Below the pieces are notes generated by a model. The model was not told the DNA's origin, ran no database searches, and worked only from the letters and a program-made list of their open reading frames with translations. Positions 22,037 through 32,855 of a stretch of 64,000 nt of DNA are shown here, in pieces. The stretch is from Tillus elongatus (lineage: Eukaryota; Arthropoda; Insecta; Coleoptera; Cleridae), in the NCBI GenBank assembly GCA_964006375.1, contig OZ023262.1, forward strand, positions 88,413,154 to 88,477,153, in the 5' to 3' direction. A program made the translations under genes and the position numbers. Each line of letters begins with the position of its first letter. Position 1 is the stretch's first letter.

Positions 22037-22700
22037 CATAAAATAATGAATGATAACTTCCTCATGGCTGCGATAATCAACTCTGCCCAGAAAGACATTC
22101 TCATGGAATGGCATTTAGGGTTCATGACTTGATCATAAAGAAAATATTCGAATTCCTGTACCCATAAATTTCTTAAACTTTATATTACTCGAGTTTTAAC
22201 GAAAAAATGTCAATTTTGACCAAATTACTGCTCATTTCTCCCCATACCCCTGAAGAGATCTTACCCAAAAACAATTCCGTTCCTTTGACAGGTTCTAACT
22301 GGGTACCAAATTCGAAGATGATATCTCAATTCGTTCGAAACTAATTGCGCCTGCGCCTACTAACAGACAGACAGATAGACAGGCAGACGAACAGACCGAC
22401 CAACCGACAGACAAAAAAAAATTCGTTCCCCCAATTTAATTTCAGCACAGAATACTATATCTTTGATGAAATTAAAAGTTTCTTAATTATTAAACTCTTA
22501 ATCGTTATAAATTTTCACCAATTCATCCCTCCTTCATCCCCTATCCCCTGGAGAGATTTTTCCCGAAAGCAATCCGAACGGTTCGTTTGTCGGATCTAAC
22601 TGTATACCTAATTTGAAAACGACATCTCGATTCATTCTAAAGGAATCGTGGCTACAAAAAGACAGACATACAGACCGATAAACAGACAAAAATTTCTTGG
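22037..22700. repeat. R3 repeats with CAGA/CCGA-rich tract
   Basis: 22,060-22,340 matches 4431-4725. A second, more distant unit is at 22,500-22,690 (ccctggagagattttt..ccgaaa, gtttgtcggatctaactg, gacatctcgattcattct). Between and after them are imperfect CAGA/CCGA tetranucleotide runs (22,361-22,411 and 22,658-22,692). No coding potential. Confidence 0.6.
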
Positions 22701-22944
22701 CCAATTCGTGTTGTCTATATGTTTTAATACTTTCTACGCTGTTTAAGCACAAAAATACGAATTTTTTGTCGCCGATCCAATACTTTCACGCGTATTGACG
22801 ATGTGGAAGTAATTGCGCTAAAATTAAATTGAAAGTGTTAAACCTATTAATTTTCGAAAACTGACCAACGAACTTGACATGCTGAAAGGCACAGTACATT
22901 ATTTGGCACGAAAATGAAAATCTTAGCCTCTGTTTTGCAAATAA

Positions 22945-22946
<2 letters not shown>
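22701..22946. other. No gene recognised
   Basis: Unique AT-rich sequence in this window. Confidence 0.35.

Positions 22947-23019
<73 letters not shown>
22947..23019. repeat. (AT)n microsatellite
   Basis: Pure AT array, about 73 bp. Confidence 0.97.
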
Positions 23020-23709
<690 letters not shown>

Positions 23710-23802
23710 GTGTGTGTATAATGGTAAAAAGCGTGTCGCCCCATCTGTTGTGTGGTCTGATATGATATAAAAAGAAATCACACTATTCTCACCATAGTTA
23801 AA

Positions 23803-23845
23803 ACCGCAGACCAGTTTCGCTCTAATTAGAGCTCATCGGTATGGT
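23803..23845 (-). ncRNA. Hammerhead ribozyme motif iii (RZ locus B, second)
   Basis: Stem I ACCATA/TGCGGT (one mismatch, one wobble), core CCGATGA (one change from CTGATGA), perfect stem II GCTCT/AGAGC with AATT loop and G-C closing pair, GAAA, then CTGGTC. The architecture is identical to motifs ii and iv. Confidence 0.7.
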
Positions 23846-24112
23846 ATACTAATTACAGCGAGAACACAGCTATCAAGCATTACAGCTATGGTAGCCGGCC
23901 TCCTAGAACATTGTGAGATGTGCGACAGGGTGGCCGTATCTTTGCGGAATCAAGTAGTATGTTGTCACGACAGTTTCAAATAACAGAAAATGCTATAAAA
24001 TAGAGACTCTGTATAACCAACTAACTATTTTGTAAATTGCCAGCCACGCCCATTTCTTCCCTAATATAGGAACAGTGTATGTAAGACGAGATATATTCTC
24101 ACCATAATTAGA

Positions 24113-24155
24113 ACCGCATACCGGTTTCGCTCTAATTATAGCCCATCAGAACGGT
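24113..24155 (-). ncRNA. Hammerhead ribozyme motif iv (RZ locus B, first)
   Basis: Stem I ACCGTT/TGCGGT (mostly paired), core CTGATGG (last A changed to G), stem II GCTAT/AGAGC with one mismatch and AATT loop, GAAA, and minimal stem III ending GTA, which is an allowed cleavage triplet. One core substitution. Confidence 0.7.
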
Positions 24156-24164
24156 ATACTATGT

Positions 24165-24720
<556 letters not shown>

Positions 24721-25430
24721 AGATCTAGTATGTCCTTTGCCTGGTAACGGAACATTTGATATTATTGCGCAGGTCTGTTAGACGTTGTAACTGACGTTTA
24801 TCGTATGGTATGAGATTGTTTATATGTTTATCTGTTTCCGTTGGCAAATTATTTGTGTTATTTGGGAAATTTTTATGTACAAGTGCAAATTATTCCTTTA
24901 TTAATGTTAGTGGGTGGACTAAACAGTGTTTGTTATGTTTTATCAACACATATAAGGGATAGAAGTTTTACAAAAAGGGCTGATATGCAACAGGTTAATT
25001 ATTTTTTCTCTGATGCTTTGGTGGTAGTTTCAGTTAAGTTTATGGTTTAACGGTCCATAATTTTTAGCTAATTTTCGTACAAAAAATTCGTCAATTAGGA
25101 GACGGCCACTGTAGAATTTTAAAAAGGTTTCTTCAAATGAGCGCAAACTAGGCCGCCTGGAATCTATATCCGGGTTTACGTTCAGTTTTGATCTGCTTAC
25201 ATATATACAGGGTGACGCGTTTCTACGGTAAAGCTCAATCTAATTATTATTATACAAGAGACGAGAAAAAATTGTATAAGTTAAATATAGGGTATCTTGA
25301 GCTGCATCTTATAAAATTATTTTGACAATCACCGGCTGGCCCATAAGTCGTTGGTGATCCCTACAAATTTTTTTCTAACAGCCTCATTTTATCGCATTTT
25401 TTATTGAAATATGTTTGTAAGAAAAACAAT
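24721..25430 (+). repeat. M2 middle and right segments, rearranged
   Basis: M2 words appear in pieces: tttttctctgatgctttggtggtag (25,005), a second left-end block cttcaaatgagcgcaaactaggccg (25,132), acagggtgacgcgtttctacgg (25,207), tagggtatcttgagctgcatctta (25,290), and ggcccataagtcgttggtgat (25,345). Positions 24,721-25,000 are not recognised. No gene. Confidence 0.55.
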
Positions 25431-25727
25431 CAAGACGCAGTGAGTGCGTTTTGGTAGCAAATTTTCATTAAATTCTTCAAATTTCAATAACTCAATTTGC
25501 TATTAACCTAAGGTTTGTTGGCTAGGAAACCAACGTTAAAAGTTTATTGTCGGAAAATTTTTGTACATTTTCAAACAATGAGTTATTTACATAAAATATG
25601 GCACATTGTTCTACTATATAGGTTATACCGGTAACCAAATTGATGACTGCTTGCATTAAAAAGACATATTTGATATTCAAAGCATTTTTATAAAAATTCA
25701 CTGCCACAACGCACTTGCTGCGTTCAG
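25431..25727 (+). mobile_element. M1 MITE copy
   Basis: Left end caagacgcagtgagtgcgtt, right end cacaacgcacttgctgcgttcag, body nearly identical to the copy at 1748-2043. Noncoding. Confidence 0.82.
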
Positions 25728-25935
25728 ACTTTTTTGTTTTTATTTTTGGATACAGGAGAGAAGAGTGTATCATGCAGGCCTCATTCGCAACACCGACGTG
25801 TGTGAGATATCGAGGTACTGTGGGACTCGCACCTACTAAATTCCTCTCCTTGGAGTACCGGACTTTAGTCAATACCCCTGTCGGAAAGACTGCACACAAT
25901 GATGTTTGGATTTGACTGTTTCCATTTTGTTTTTG
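25728..25935. other. No gene recognised
   Basis: Contains a possible short LINE-like plus-strand ORF (25,715-25,915) without recognisable motifs. Confidence 0.3.
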
Positions 25936-26800
25936 CCTCGGGGGCGTTATCGGGTAAGTATAAGCCTTGGTCGCTTATGCCTATGTGAAAGTTTCTCATC
26001 GCAGTCGATCGCACTACGGAAGAGTGCATTTGGGTGAGAAGCGGCTTTTTCGAACTTAGCGGTAGATAGTTGAGTTATAAACTCAAGTATCGAATACATT
26101 TTCAGATCAAAGGAATCTGACTGTTTCTGACAAACCATGGCGCTCCAGTAAACATCCTCAGAATTTTATTCTGGATTTGAAGAGTCTTGATGTGTGTGTG
26201 TCGGCCGCGGTGGCCCATGCAGGAGATGATTTGCTCAAGGCTAGCCGGATTATGACTTTGTACATGAGCGGTTTATTGTTCCTGAACAATTTGGAATTTC
26301 TGTACTTCTGTTAAGAAGTGGAAAGAACTTCGATATGAACATCAAAACTTTCTGTCGGGCATATTGGAGATGGGGGCGCCATGTTAAATGCTTATCGAGG
26401 AAAACCCCGAGGTATTTTGGGAAGTCATTCCAGGAAATTAGACTGTTGTGTAATTATACATCTTATGCACAATAAACCAAAGGTTTCGGTGCTGTCGGGG
26501 CGCGAAGTCGCGGACGAGCCCTGAGGAAGGAAAAAAATGATACGTGTTCGTGAGGTATGTGTCTCCTCTCGGAAAATGTGATTGCTGAACATTAATAGGG
26601 GTTTATGGCTAGAATAATTTCCTATACCAGCCTTGTAGCTAGTCTACGGCGGTCTGTAGGCGTTCGGTTATTATCCCCGGCTGAGTGGAGCTGCTCAGGA
26701 TGGTAGTGTAGTCTACGTACAGTGCGTATGTCACGTTTTGGGGCGGTGTCGGTATGTCTGCGCCAAATATATTGGGCAGGAGAGAGGAGAACACACCTTT
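25936..26800 (-). pseudogene. Jockey-like LINE: reverse transcriptase remnant
   Basis: Minus strand. 26,854-26,639 encodes PNIFGADIPTPPQ and then YALYVDYTTIL, the RT active-site strand in which the second aspartate of the usual ADDT is tyrosine. Further down, about 26,450-26,100 reads KYLGVFLDKHL-like and NKILRMFTGAPWFVR-like blocks typical of the Jockey RT C-terminal region, and 26,138-25,947 a final SHPNALFRSAI segment. Frameshifts and stops are frequent. A plus-strand LOA 3' tail is inserted at 26,466-26,537. The dead catalytic motif and breaks make it a relic. Confidence 0.7.
26466..26537 (+). mobile_element. Severely truncated LOA-like LINE 3' end
   Basis: tatgcacaataaaccaaagg and cgcggacgagccctgagg match the 3' end of the full element at 36,499-36,562, followed by a short A-rich tail. 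Only about 70 bp was inserted, a typical 5'-truncated LINE product inside the Jockey relic. Confidence 0.8.
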
Positions 26801-26805
26801 GGTCA

Positions 26806-26935
26806 TAGTAGCCAGCCTCCTAGAACATTGTGAGATGTACGACAGGGTGGTCATCTCGGTGCGGAAGCAGGTAGTATGTTGTCACGACAGCTCCAAATAA
26901 CACAAAATGTTATAAAATAGTTATAGTTAGCATAA
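26806..26935 (-). mobile_element. RZ fragment without hammerhead
   Basis: Minus-strand match to the middle of the RZ unit (tgtgttatttggagctgtcg, acaacatactacctgcttccgc, ctcacaatgttctaggaggctggctac). The ends with ribozyme motifs are absent. Confidence 0.65.
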
Positions 26936-27105
26936 CTTCCTGGGCTTCGGATGTTCACGCAGATGATTTCTTTACCTCCGTGGCTATTTTGGTTGTTTCC
27001 CTCGGATTGAGGGTCTTCCAAATGTTGCTGCAAATGTGCACTGGTTGCCTGTTGTGACTCCGTGTATTTTTGCATCTTCATCCAGAGTGTTCCCATCTTC
27101 ACCTG
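26936..27105. other. Unassigned segment preceding hammerhead-like motif v
   Basis: No recognised family. It may belong to the element that carries motif v. Confidence 0.3.
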
Positions 27106-27110
27106 GCTAT

Positions 27111-27155
27111 ACCGTACTGATGTTGGCTAATAAGCTTGAAACACGTGTATACGGT
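27111..27155 (+). ncRNA. Hammerhead ribozyme-like motif v
   Basis: Stem I strands ACCGTA (27,111-27,116) and TACGGT (27,150-27,155) are perfectly complementary. The core is CTGATGT (last A changed). Stem II is imperfect (GGCT/AGCT with AATA loop). GAAA is at 27,138-27,141. Stem III ACA-CG-TGT is followed by cleavage triplet GTA. It shares stem I with RZ motif ii but lies in unrelated flanking sequence, and in the opposite orientation to the RZ fragment at 26,806. Confidence 0.5.
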
Positions 27156-27231
27156 TGTCTCCTTGCGGCTTTGCCCCTAACCCTTTTTCCTTGTATAGTA
27201 CAGAAATGCCGTGTTATAAATCCTGTTATAG

Positions 27232-27759
<528 letters not shown>

Positions 27760-27774
<15 letters not shown>

Positions 27775-28861
27775 TTCAAAGTGTTCTCCATTGACCTCCT
27801 GACAATAATGAATTCGCTTAACAAAACATTGCACTGCATTTACAAGAGCGTTTTGAGGAATGTTATTAATTTCATGCACAATCCTTGCTTGCAACTCTTC
27901 AATATTCTGCGGTCTATTTTGGTAAATTAAATTTTTTACATGACCCCACAAAAAAAGTCAAGCGGCGTCATGTCGGGAGACCTAGCTGGCCATTCAATAG
28001 TTCCCCTGCGCCCTATCCATCTGCCAGGAAAGGTTTGATTCAGATATTCCCGTACCTCAATTCCAAAATGAGGGGGTGCCCCATCCTGCTGAAACTATAT
28101 TTCTTCCGCTGGTAGATTTGGGTCGTTATTGTTCGGAAATAATCGACTAACGTCTGGAACAATTGATTCTTGCAAAAGTGTCAAATATCGAGCAGAGTTC
28201 AAATTACCGTGTATAAAATAAGGTCCTATGATATGTCCACCAATAATAGCACATCAAACATTTACTTTTTGCGGTCTTTGGGTGTGAATTTGTTCCATCC
28301 AATGTGGGTTTTTGTCTGACCAGTACCTACAGTTGTGTCGGTTGACTTGTCCATTCAAACAAAATGTAGATTCGTCGGAAAACAAAATGTGGTTGGCAAA
28401 GTTAAAATTTTGGCGTAACTTCTCCATAATAAGTTCACAGAACTCGATTCTGCGATCAAAATCGTCTTCACTCAGTTCTTGCAATAAATGAATTTTATAT
28501 GGACGGAACTTTACCGCTTCGTAATCTTTTGAATTGAATATCGACTCATATTGTGATTTAAAGCCAATTGCTGTGCCGAAGTTTTCGGATTTTCCACCAC
28601 ATCCAATATTACATTCAAAGAATTTTCTTCATTTGTAACGGTTACTGGCCTTCCAGTTCTAGGTTTATCCTTGATACCGCCAGCTTCGTGAAAACGATGC
28701 AAAGTTTTCGAAACTGTGGATTTGGAGATCGATTCCCGCTCAGGATGCAACTCATTGAACATAATCACCACTTGAGCAAAACTTCGTGTTCTATCACCGT
28801 ACCCTATCATCATTAAAATTTCGATACGTTCGGTTTCACTTAAACTTGCCATTTTGCACAA
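27760..28861 (-). pseudogene. Tc1/mariner transposase, DUF4817-type HTH, broken
   Basis: Starts MCKMASLSETERIEILM at 28,861. The N-terminal helix-turn-helix (YGDRTRSFAQVVIMF, SISKSTVSKTLHRF, KPRTGRPVTVT) resembles the DUF4817 module of insect mariner-type transposases. A frameshift near 28,490-28,510 precedes the catalytic core. The core includes LFSDESTF (first aspartate) and RYWSDKNPHWM, a TGA replacing the expected tryptophan after QKVNV, and a TAG before FQQDGAPPHF (second aspartate). WPARSPDMTPLDFF carries the third aspartate, 37 residues on. The gene ends EHLIK. All catalytic aspartates are present, but the stops and the frameshift inactivate it. Confidence 0.88.
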
Positions 28862-28979
28862 AAACTGTTGACACTAAATTACTAATGTTTCAAAACTGTT
28901 GACACTGAATGAATGTTTGACATTCGTTGTCCTGGAAACATTTTAAAACAAAAGAATAATACTGCGTTTCTTATGGGCA

Positions 28980-29524
<545 letters not shown>

Positions 29525-29640
29525 CCAACTGATAACTCAAAAAATACTTCACTACTTTGGACCATATTTGAGAATTACCCTTATTTTGTTAATGGCTTGG
29601 ATTACTTCGTTCATTAGATCTTAACGCCCAATTAAAAATA
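29525..29640 (+). repeat. M2 segment
   Basis: ccaactgataactcaaaaaata..tcactactttgg and ggcttggattacttcgttcattag follow the AT array as in other M2 copies. The mariner therefore landed in the AT core of an M2. Confidence 0.6.
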
Positions 29641-30400
29641 TTTTTAAAACGCAATACCTCTCAAATGTTTAAATGTTTGAAACGAAAATTTATAGCTTAA
29701 GAGTACATAGACAGACAAGGTTGTGTACCAATTTTCCAGTCTTTTGATCAACGAAAAATAATTATTCGAAACTAAAATTAAAGCAATCCTCGACATCACT
29801 TCAAATTCTATAATGCAATATCTACAATGTTGGACGAACACATATATTGTTATATAAATATTAACTGAGAAAATGAATTTATATATGGTCTATATTGTAT
29901 ATGAATTTTTGAAAGGTAATATTATATTAAATGCAACTTTAAAGTTATAATAGTAGTGACCACCTTCCTAAGAGTAATTTTTTTATTAAATTTGCTACTA
30001 CCGTTAAAGCTAGACTGGCAAAGTGTTACATAGCATTTCAAGTGGCCTAAGTACATATTCAAATTCCTGCATTACCTAAATTGGTCATACCATTCAAACG
30101 TGAGCAATTAACTGCTGTTCGCAAACAGAAATCAATCATGGACTATTGGCAAACGAATCAGTTGTAGCAGTAATAACTTTAGTGTACCACCAAATACGGA
30201 AATTATTATTTGCTAATGTTGTTTACTGTTACTGAAGCTATGATATAGATAGATATCACGGAGGTCTAGTTTACTAAGTACGGGTTATTTAGGTGTATTA
30301 TATTGGCCTTGAGTAATTAAGCATTCAACTCAAATGTTTAATAATAATAATGATAGTAATATCTATTGATTAAGATTGTACAGTATGCCAATAAACAAAA
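29641..30400. other. No gene recognised
   Basis: AT-rich, no ORF or repeat that I can place. Confidence 0.4.
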
Positions 30401-30429
30401 GTCCTGTGACTTGTGTAGTAGTGAGATGT

Positions 30430-31329
30430 AACTTTACCAGTGAATGAACAGCACCCTGAAGTGAACAATCCGGTGAGTATTTATTTATATTAAGAAGCAA
30501 TCAAGATCAATTCACGTTTGCCGCTAATTTTCCTCTGAAAGCGCATGTGCATCACAGTGTTCGCTAACGAACATGCTACTAAGACAGTCAGTGCAGTTCA
30601 ACAGTTGGTTTCAAGGTGGTGGATACTACTATATGGACTGTGAACGCCATTTTTGTCAAGGTAAGCGAAAGCCTAACATATTTTGAATGAGGAGTTTGAA
30701 ATACTTAGACGAATAAATGTGAATTCCAGTGTGAAAATTATGTTTCTAAATACATCACGGTTTCAAATTATGGAAAGAACTAAAGCATTACATTGACAGT
30801 AATTTTTTTTTACTGGAACGCAATGTATGGGAAATCTAGTGAATCAATGGCAGTTCATTAGCTTGTGCCTTTGTGTAAAATTTGAAAGTATCAAAAGTAA
30901 GCCTTAATATACGCTACAATAAGAAGAATCCAAGAATAAACTCGGAACTAGAAATCCTATGTCATAACCAGTAAATAAACAAGTGATTTGTCATTCATTA
31001 ACTGGATTTTTCGAAGCGTTTATTCACTAGAAACTAGCAAGAAATACAATGTACGAATTGAATAATGCTTTATTATCTCGTGTTTTTCAGATGAGCAAGA
31101 GAAATAAACATTACCAGCGTTTCCTGTATTCCGAAGAGACACTGGCCGTAGCTATTAAATAAATAACAACAGGGGGGTATCTCTGAGCGAGGCATCTAGG
31201 AGATTTCAAATCCCAAAATCGACGTTACATAATAAATTAACCGAAAAAACGCCAAATATTAGGAAAATGGGACCACCACCGATATTAAGCCACAACGAAG
31301 AAGCGCGTTTGAAGAACTGAATACTTTCC
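30430..31329 (+). pseudogene. Pogo/Tigger-like gene, 5' part with candidate spliced leader
   Basis: Coding begins at ATG 31,091 (MSKRNKHYQRFLYSEETLAVAIK), interrupted by two adjacent stops at about 31,160. It continues ISLSEASRRFQIPKSTLHNKL, a psq/CENP-B-type helix-turn-helix of pogo-superfamily proteins, then PPPILSHNEEARL. The ATG is directly preceded by a pyrimidine-rich stretch ending cgtgtttttcag, a good acceptor. Upstream, ggtgagt at about 30,471 and caaggtaagc at about 30,658 are good donors, so an untranslated leader exon is plausible. The gene is split by the LOA insertion at 31,344 and resumes at 36,597. Confidence 0.6.
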
Positions 31330-31343
31330 AAGGCTCATTTGGG
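31330..31343. other. LOA target-site duplication, left
   Basis: aaggctcatttggg, repeated at 36,583-36,596. The leading aa could belong to the poly(A) tail, so the minimum length is 12 bp. Confidence 0.88.
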
Positions 31344-31697
31344 GTTAAGGAGTCGCGGGCCAAAGGACTCCAGGGGGCAAGCTGAGGAAGTGGAAATAAC
31401 AACATAAACTCCCGATGAAGCTTTCCCCAAGACCGTCATGCGCGGTAAAAATCCGCATCCTGCACGAGGTGACCCTGCTAATAACTAAACATGACGGATC
31501 TAGACAAGGAGGTCGAACTAAACTCCCCCAATCTACGGTGTCACGTGACCCGTGCCTATGGATGGATGGCACCAGGGCGATGGTGTCGTGAACGGAACCT
31601 CTGGAGTACCAGGCAACCCTCCAGAGTAACCCGCCTTGCACCACACAGGGGGTTCTGATGGTGTGGACAGTATTTCCCCCATTCTCGTGGGAACAAC

Positions 31698-32855
31698 ATG
31701 AAGATTATAAATACATATAAAACCAAAACCAATGAGGCTCGAGGAGTGGCTCCGGCTACAGACTTGAGCCTTGAGTCTATCCCGGAAACGGAGACGAGCC
31801 AGGGTGCGGCAGCGGACTCTGGAGGTCCCACGACCGGCGTAGATACGGGGGATCAGGGGGTAGCTTCGGCCAGAGACCTGTCCCCGACACCCAAGCTGGA
31901 GGCTGGGTCCCACCGGAGGGCGGCGAGCTCCGCGGACTCCGGGGGCCCCTCCACCAGTGAGGACTCTACTGTTAGAGTAGAGGGACTGCCCCGGCAGTCC
32001 AAGCGTCTTTCCGGGGCGCAAAGAAAGAAGCTCCGGAGGGCGCAAAAAATGGCGGCCGGGACCTGGACGGTCGAGAAACCTGTAAAGGCGCAAGAGGGGA
32101 GTGCGGGTCAGAAGAGGACGCGCTCGAACTCTAGCACGCCCACTACAGACAGACGTTCCAAAAGGGCCAGGGTGCCTGTAAAGGCGCAAGAGGAGAGTGC
32201 GAGTCGGAAGACGCCGCGCTCTGGCTCTAGCACGCCTACTACAGACAGACCTCCCAAAGGAACTAAGGCCGGAACACCGGCGCAGACTGGCTCTTACAGG
32301 GAGGCTGCGGAGGGCCTCGGGATGGCGGTGATTGACAGACGCCATCCTGAGGTCACGCTAGACCAGGGGAAGGCGGACCTGATCCAGGCTGCGGTGGTAG
32401 CTGCAGTGGACTCTCTTCAGGAAGGGGAGAGCCCGCCTCAGTTCCACCGGACGCGCCTGACGGAGGGCATCCTCTGGATAACCTGTGCCGGCCCGCAGTC
32501 GCGGGACTGGCTGCGGAAAACGATCGGGGGCCTCGGTCAGATTTGGGAGGGGGCGGACTTGACAGCCGTCGAGCCCAAGGAACTCCCAAAGAGACGCAAG
32601 GTCCTCGTACGGATCCCTGACACCGTCCCGCAGGAGACGGTGATCAGCAGACTTAAGATCCAGAACCCTGAACTGGGGACGCAACACTGGTCGGTTCTAA
32701 GCAGGAAGGCAGAGGAGAAAGGACAGACGCTCGCCTTCTCGATCGACCCGACATCTTACAGAGCCCTTGAAGGAACCTCCTTCAAGGCATTCTGGGGCAT
32801 GGGAAGGGTTAGCTTCCGCCCACTGGGGAAGCAATTAAGGGTTAATGGGACTTAG
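31698..32855 (+). CDS. LOA-like LINE ORF1 protein, 385 aa
   Basis: Nucleic-acid-binding ORF1 protein expected to coat the element RNA. The N-terminal third is low-complexity and charged. Residues ~126-190 hold two tandem copies of a ~32-residue unit, each beginning PVKAQE and ending with TPTTDR. The C-terminal half (GMAVIDRRHPEVTLDQGKA onward) resembles the DUF4780-type domain found in insect LINE ORF1 proteins, followed by VLVRIPDTVPQETVISRL. No CCHC knuckle is seen. It starts at ATG 31,698 and ends in TAG at 32,853, overlapping ORF2 by 11 nt (atgggacttag), which suggests reinitiation or stop-start coupling. Confidence 0.88.
   Translation: MKIINTYKTKTNEARGVAPATDLSLESIPETETSQGAAADSGGPTTGVDTGDQGVASARDLSPTPKLEAGSHRRAASSADSGGPSTSEDSTVRVEGLPRQSKRLSGAQRKKLRRAQKMAAGTWTVEKPVKAQEGSAGQKRTRSNSSTPTTDRRSKRARVPVKAQEESASRKTPRSGSSTPTTDRPPKGTKAGTPAQTGSYREAAEGLGMAVIDRRHPEVTLDQGKADLIQAAVVAAVDSLQEGESPPQFHRTRLTEGILWITCAGPQSRDWLRKTIGGLGQIWEGADLTAVEPKELPKRRKVLVRIPDTVPQETVISRLKIQNPELGTQHWSVLSRKAEEKGQTLAFSIDPTSYRALEGTSFKAFWGMGRVSFRPLGKQLRVNGT

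Larger units (their letters stand above)
23785..24160 (-). mobile_element. RZ locus B: retrozyme-like tandem unit
   Basis: Minus-strand counterpart of RZ locus A. Hammerhead cores start at 24,149 and 23,839, giving a 310-bp unit, and the sequence after the second core again repeats the unit start (ggttttaactatggtgagaat) to about 23,785. The body words gtgacaacatactacttgattccgc, gttagttggttatacag and ggctaccatag match locus A. An M2 hairpin end begins a few bases outside the first stem I. No ORF. Confidence 0.75.

Noticed and set aside
24841..25050. A 69-codon plus-strand ORF with membrane-like residues.
   Set aside because: Overlaps M2-related sequence at its 3' side, has no start context or homologous frame elsewhere, and is within the length expected by chance in this region.
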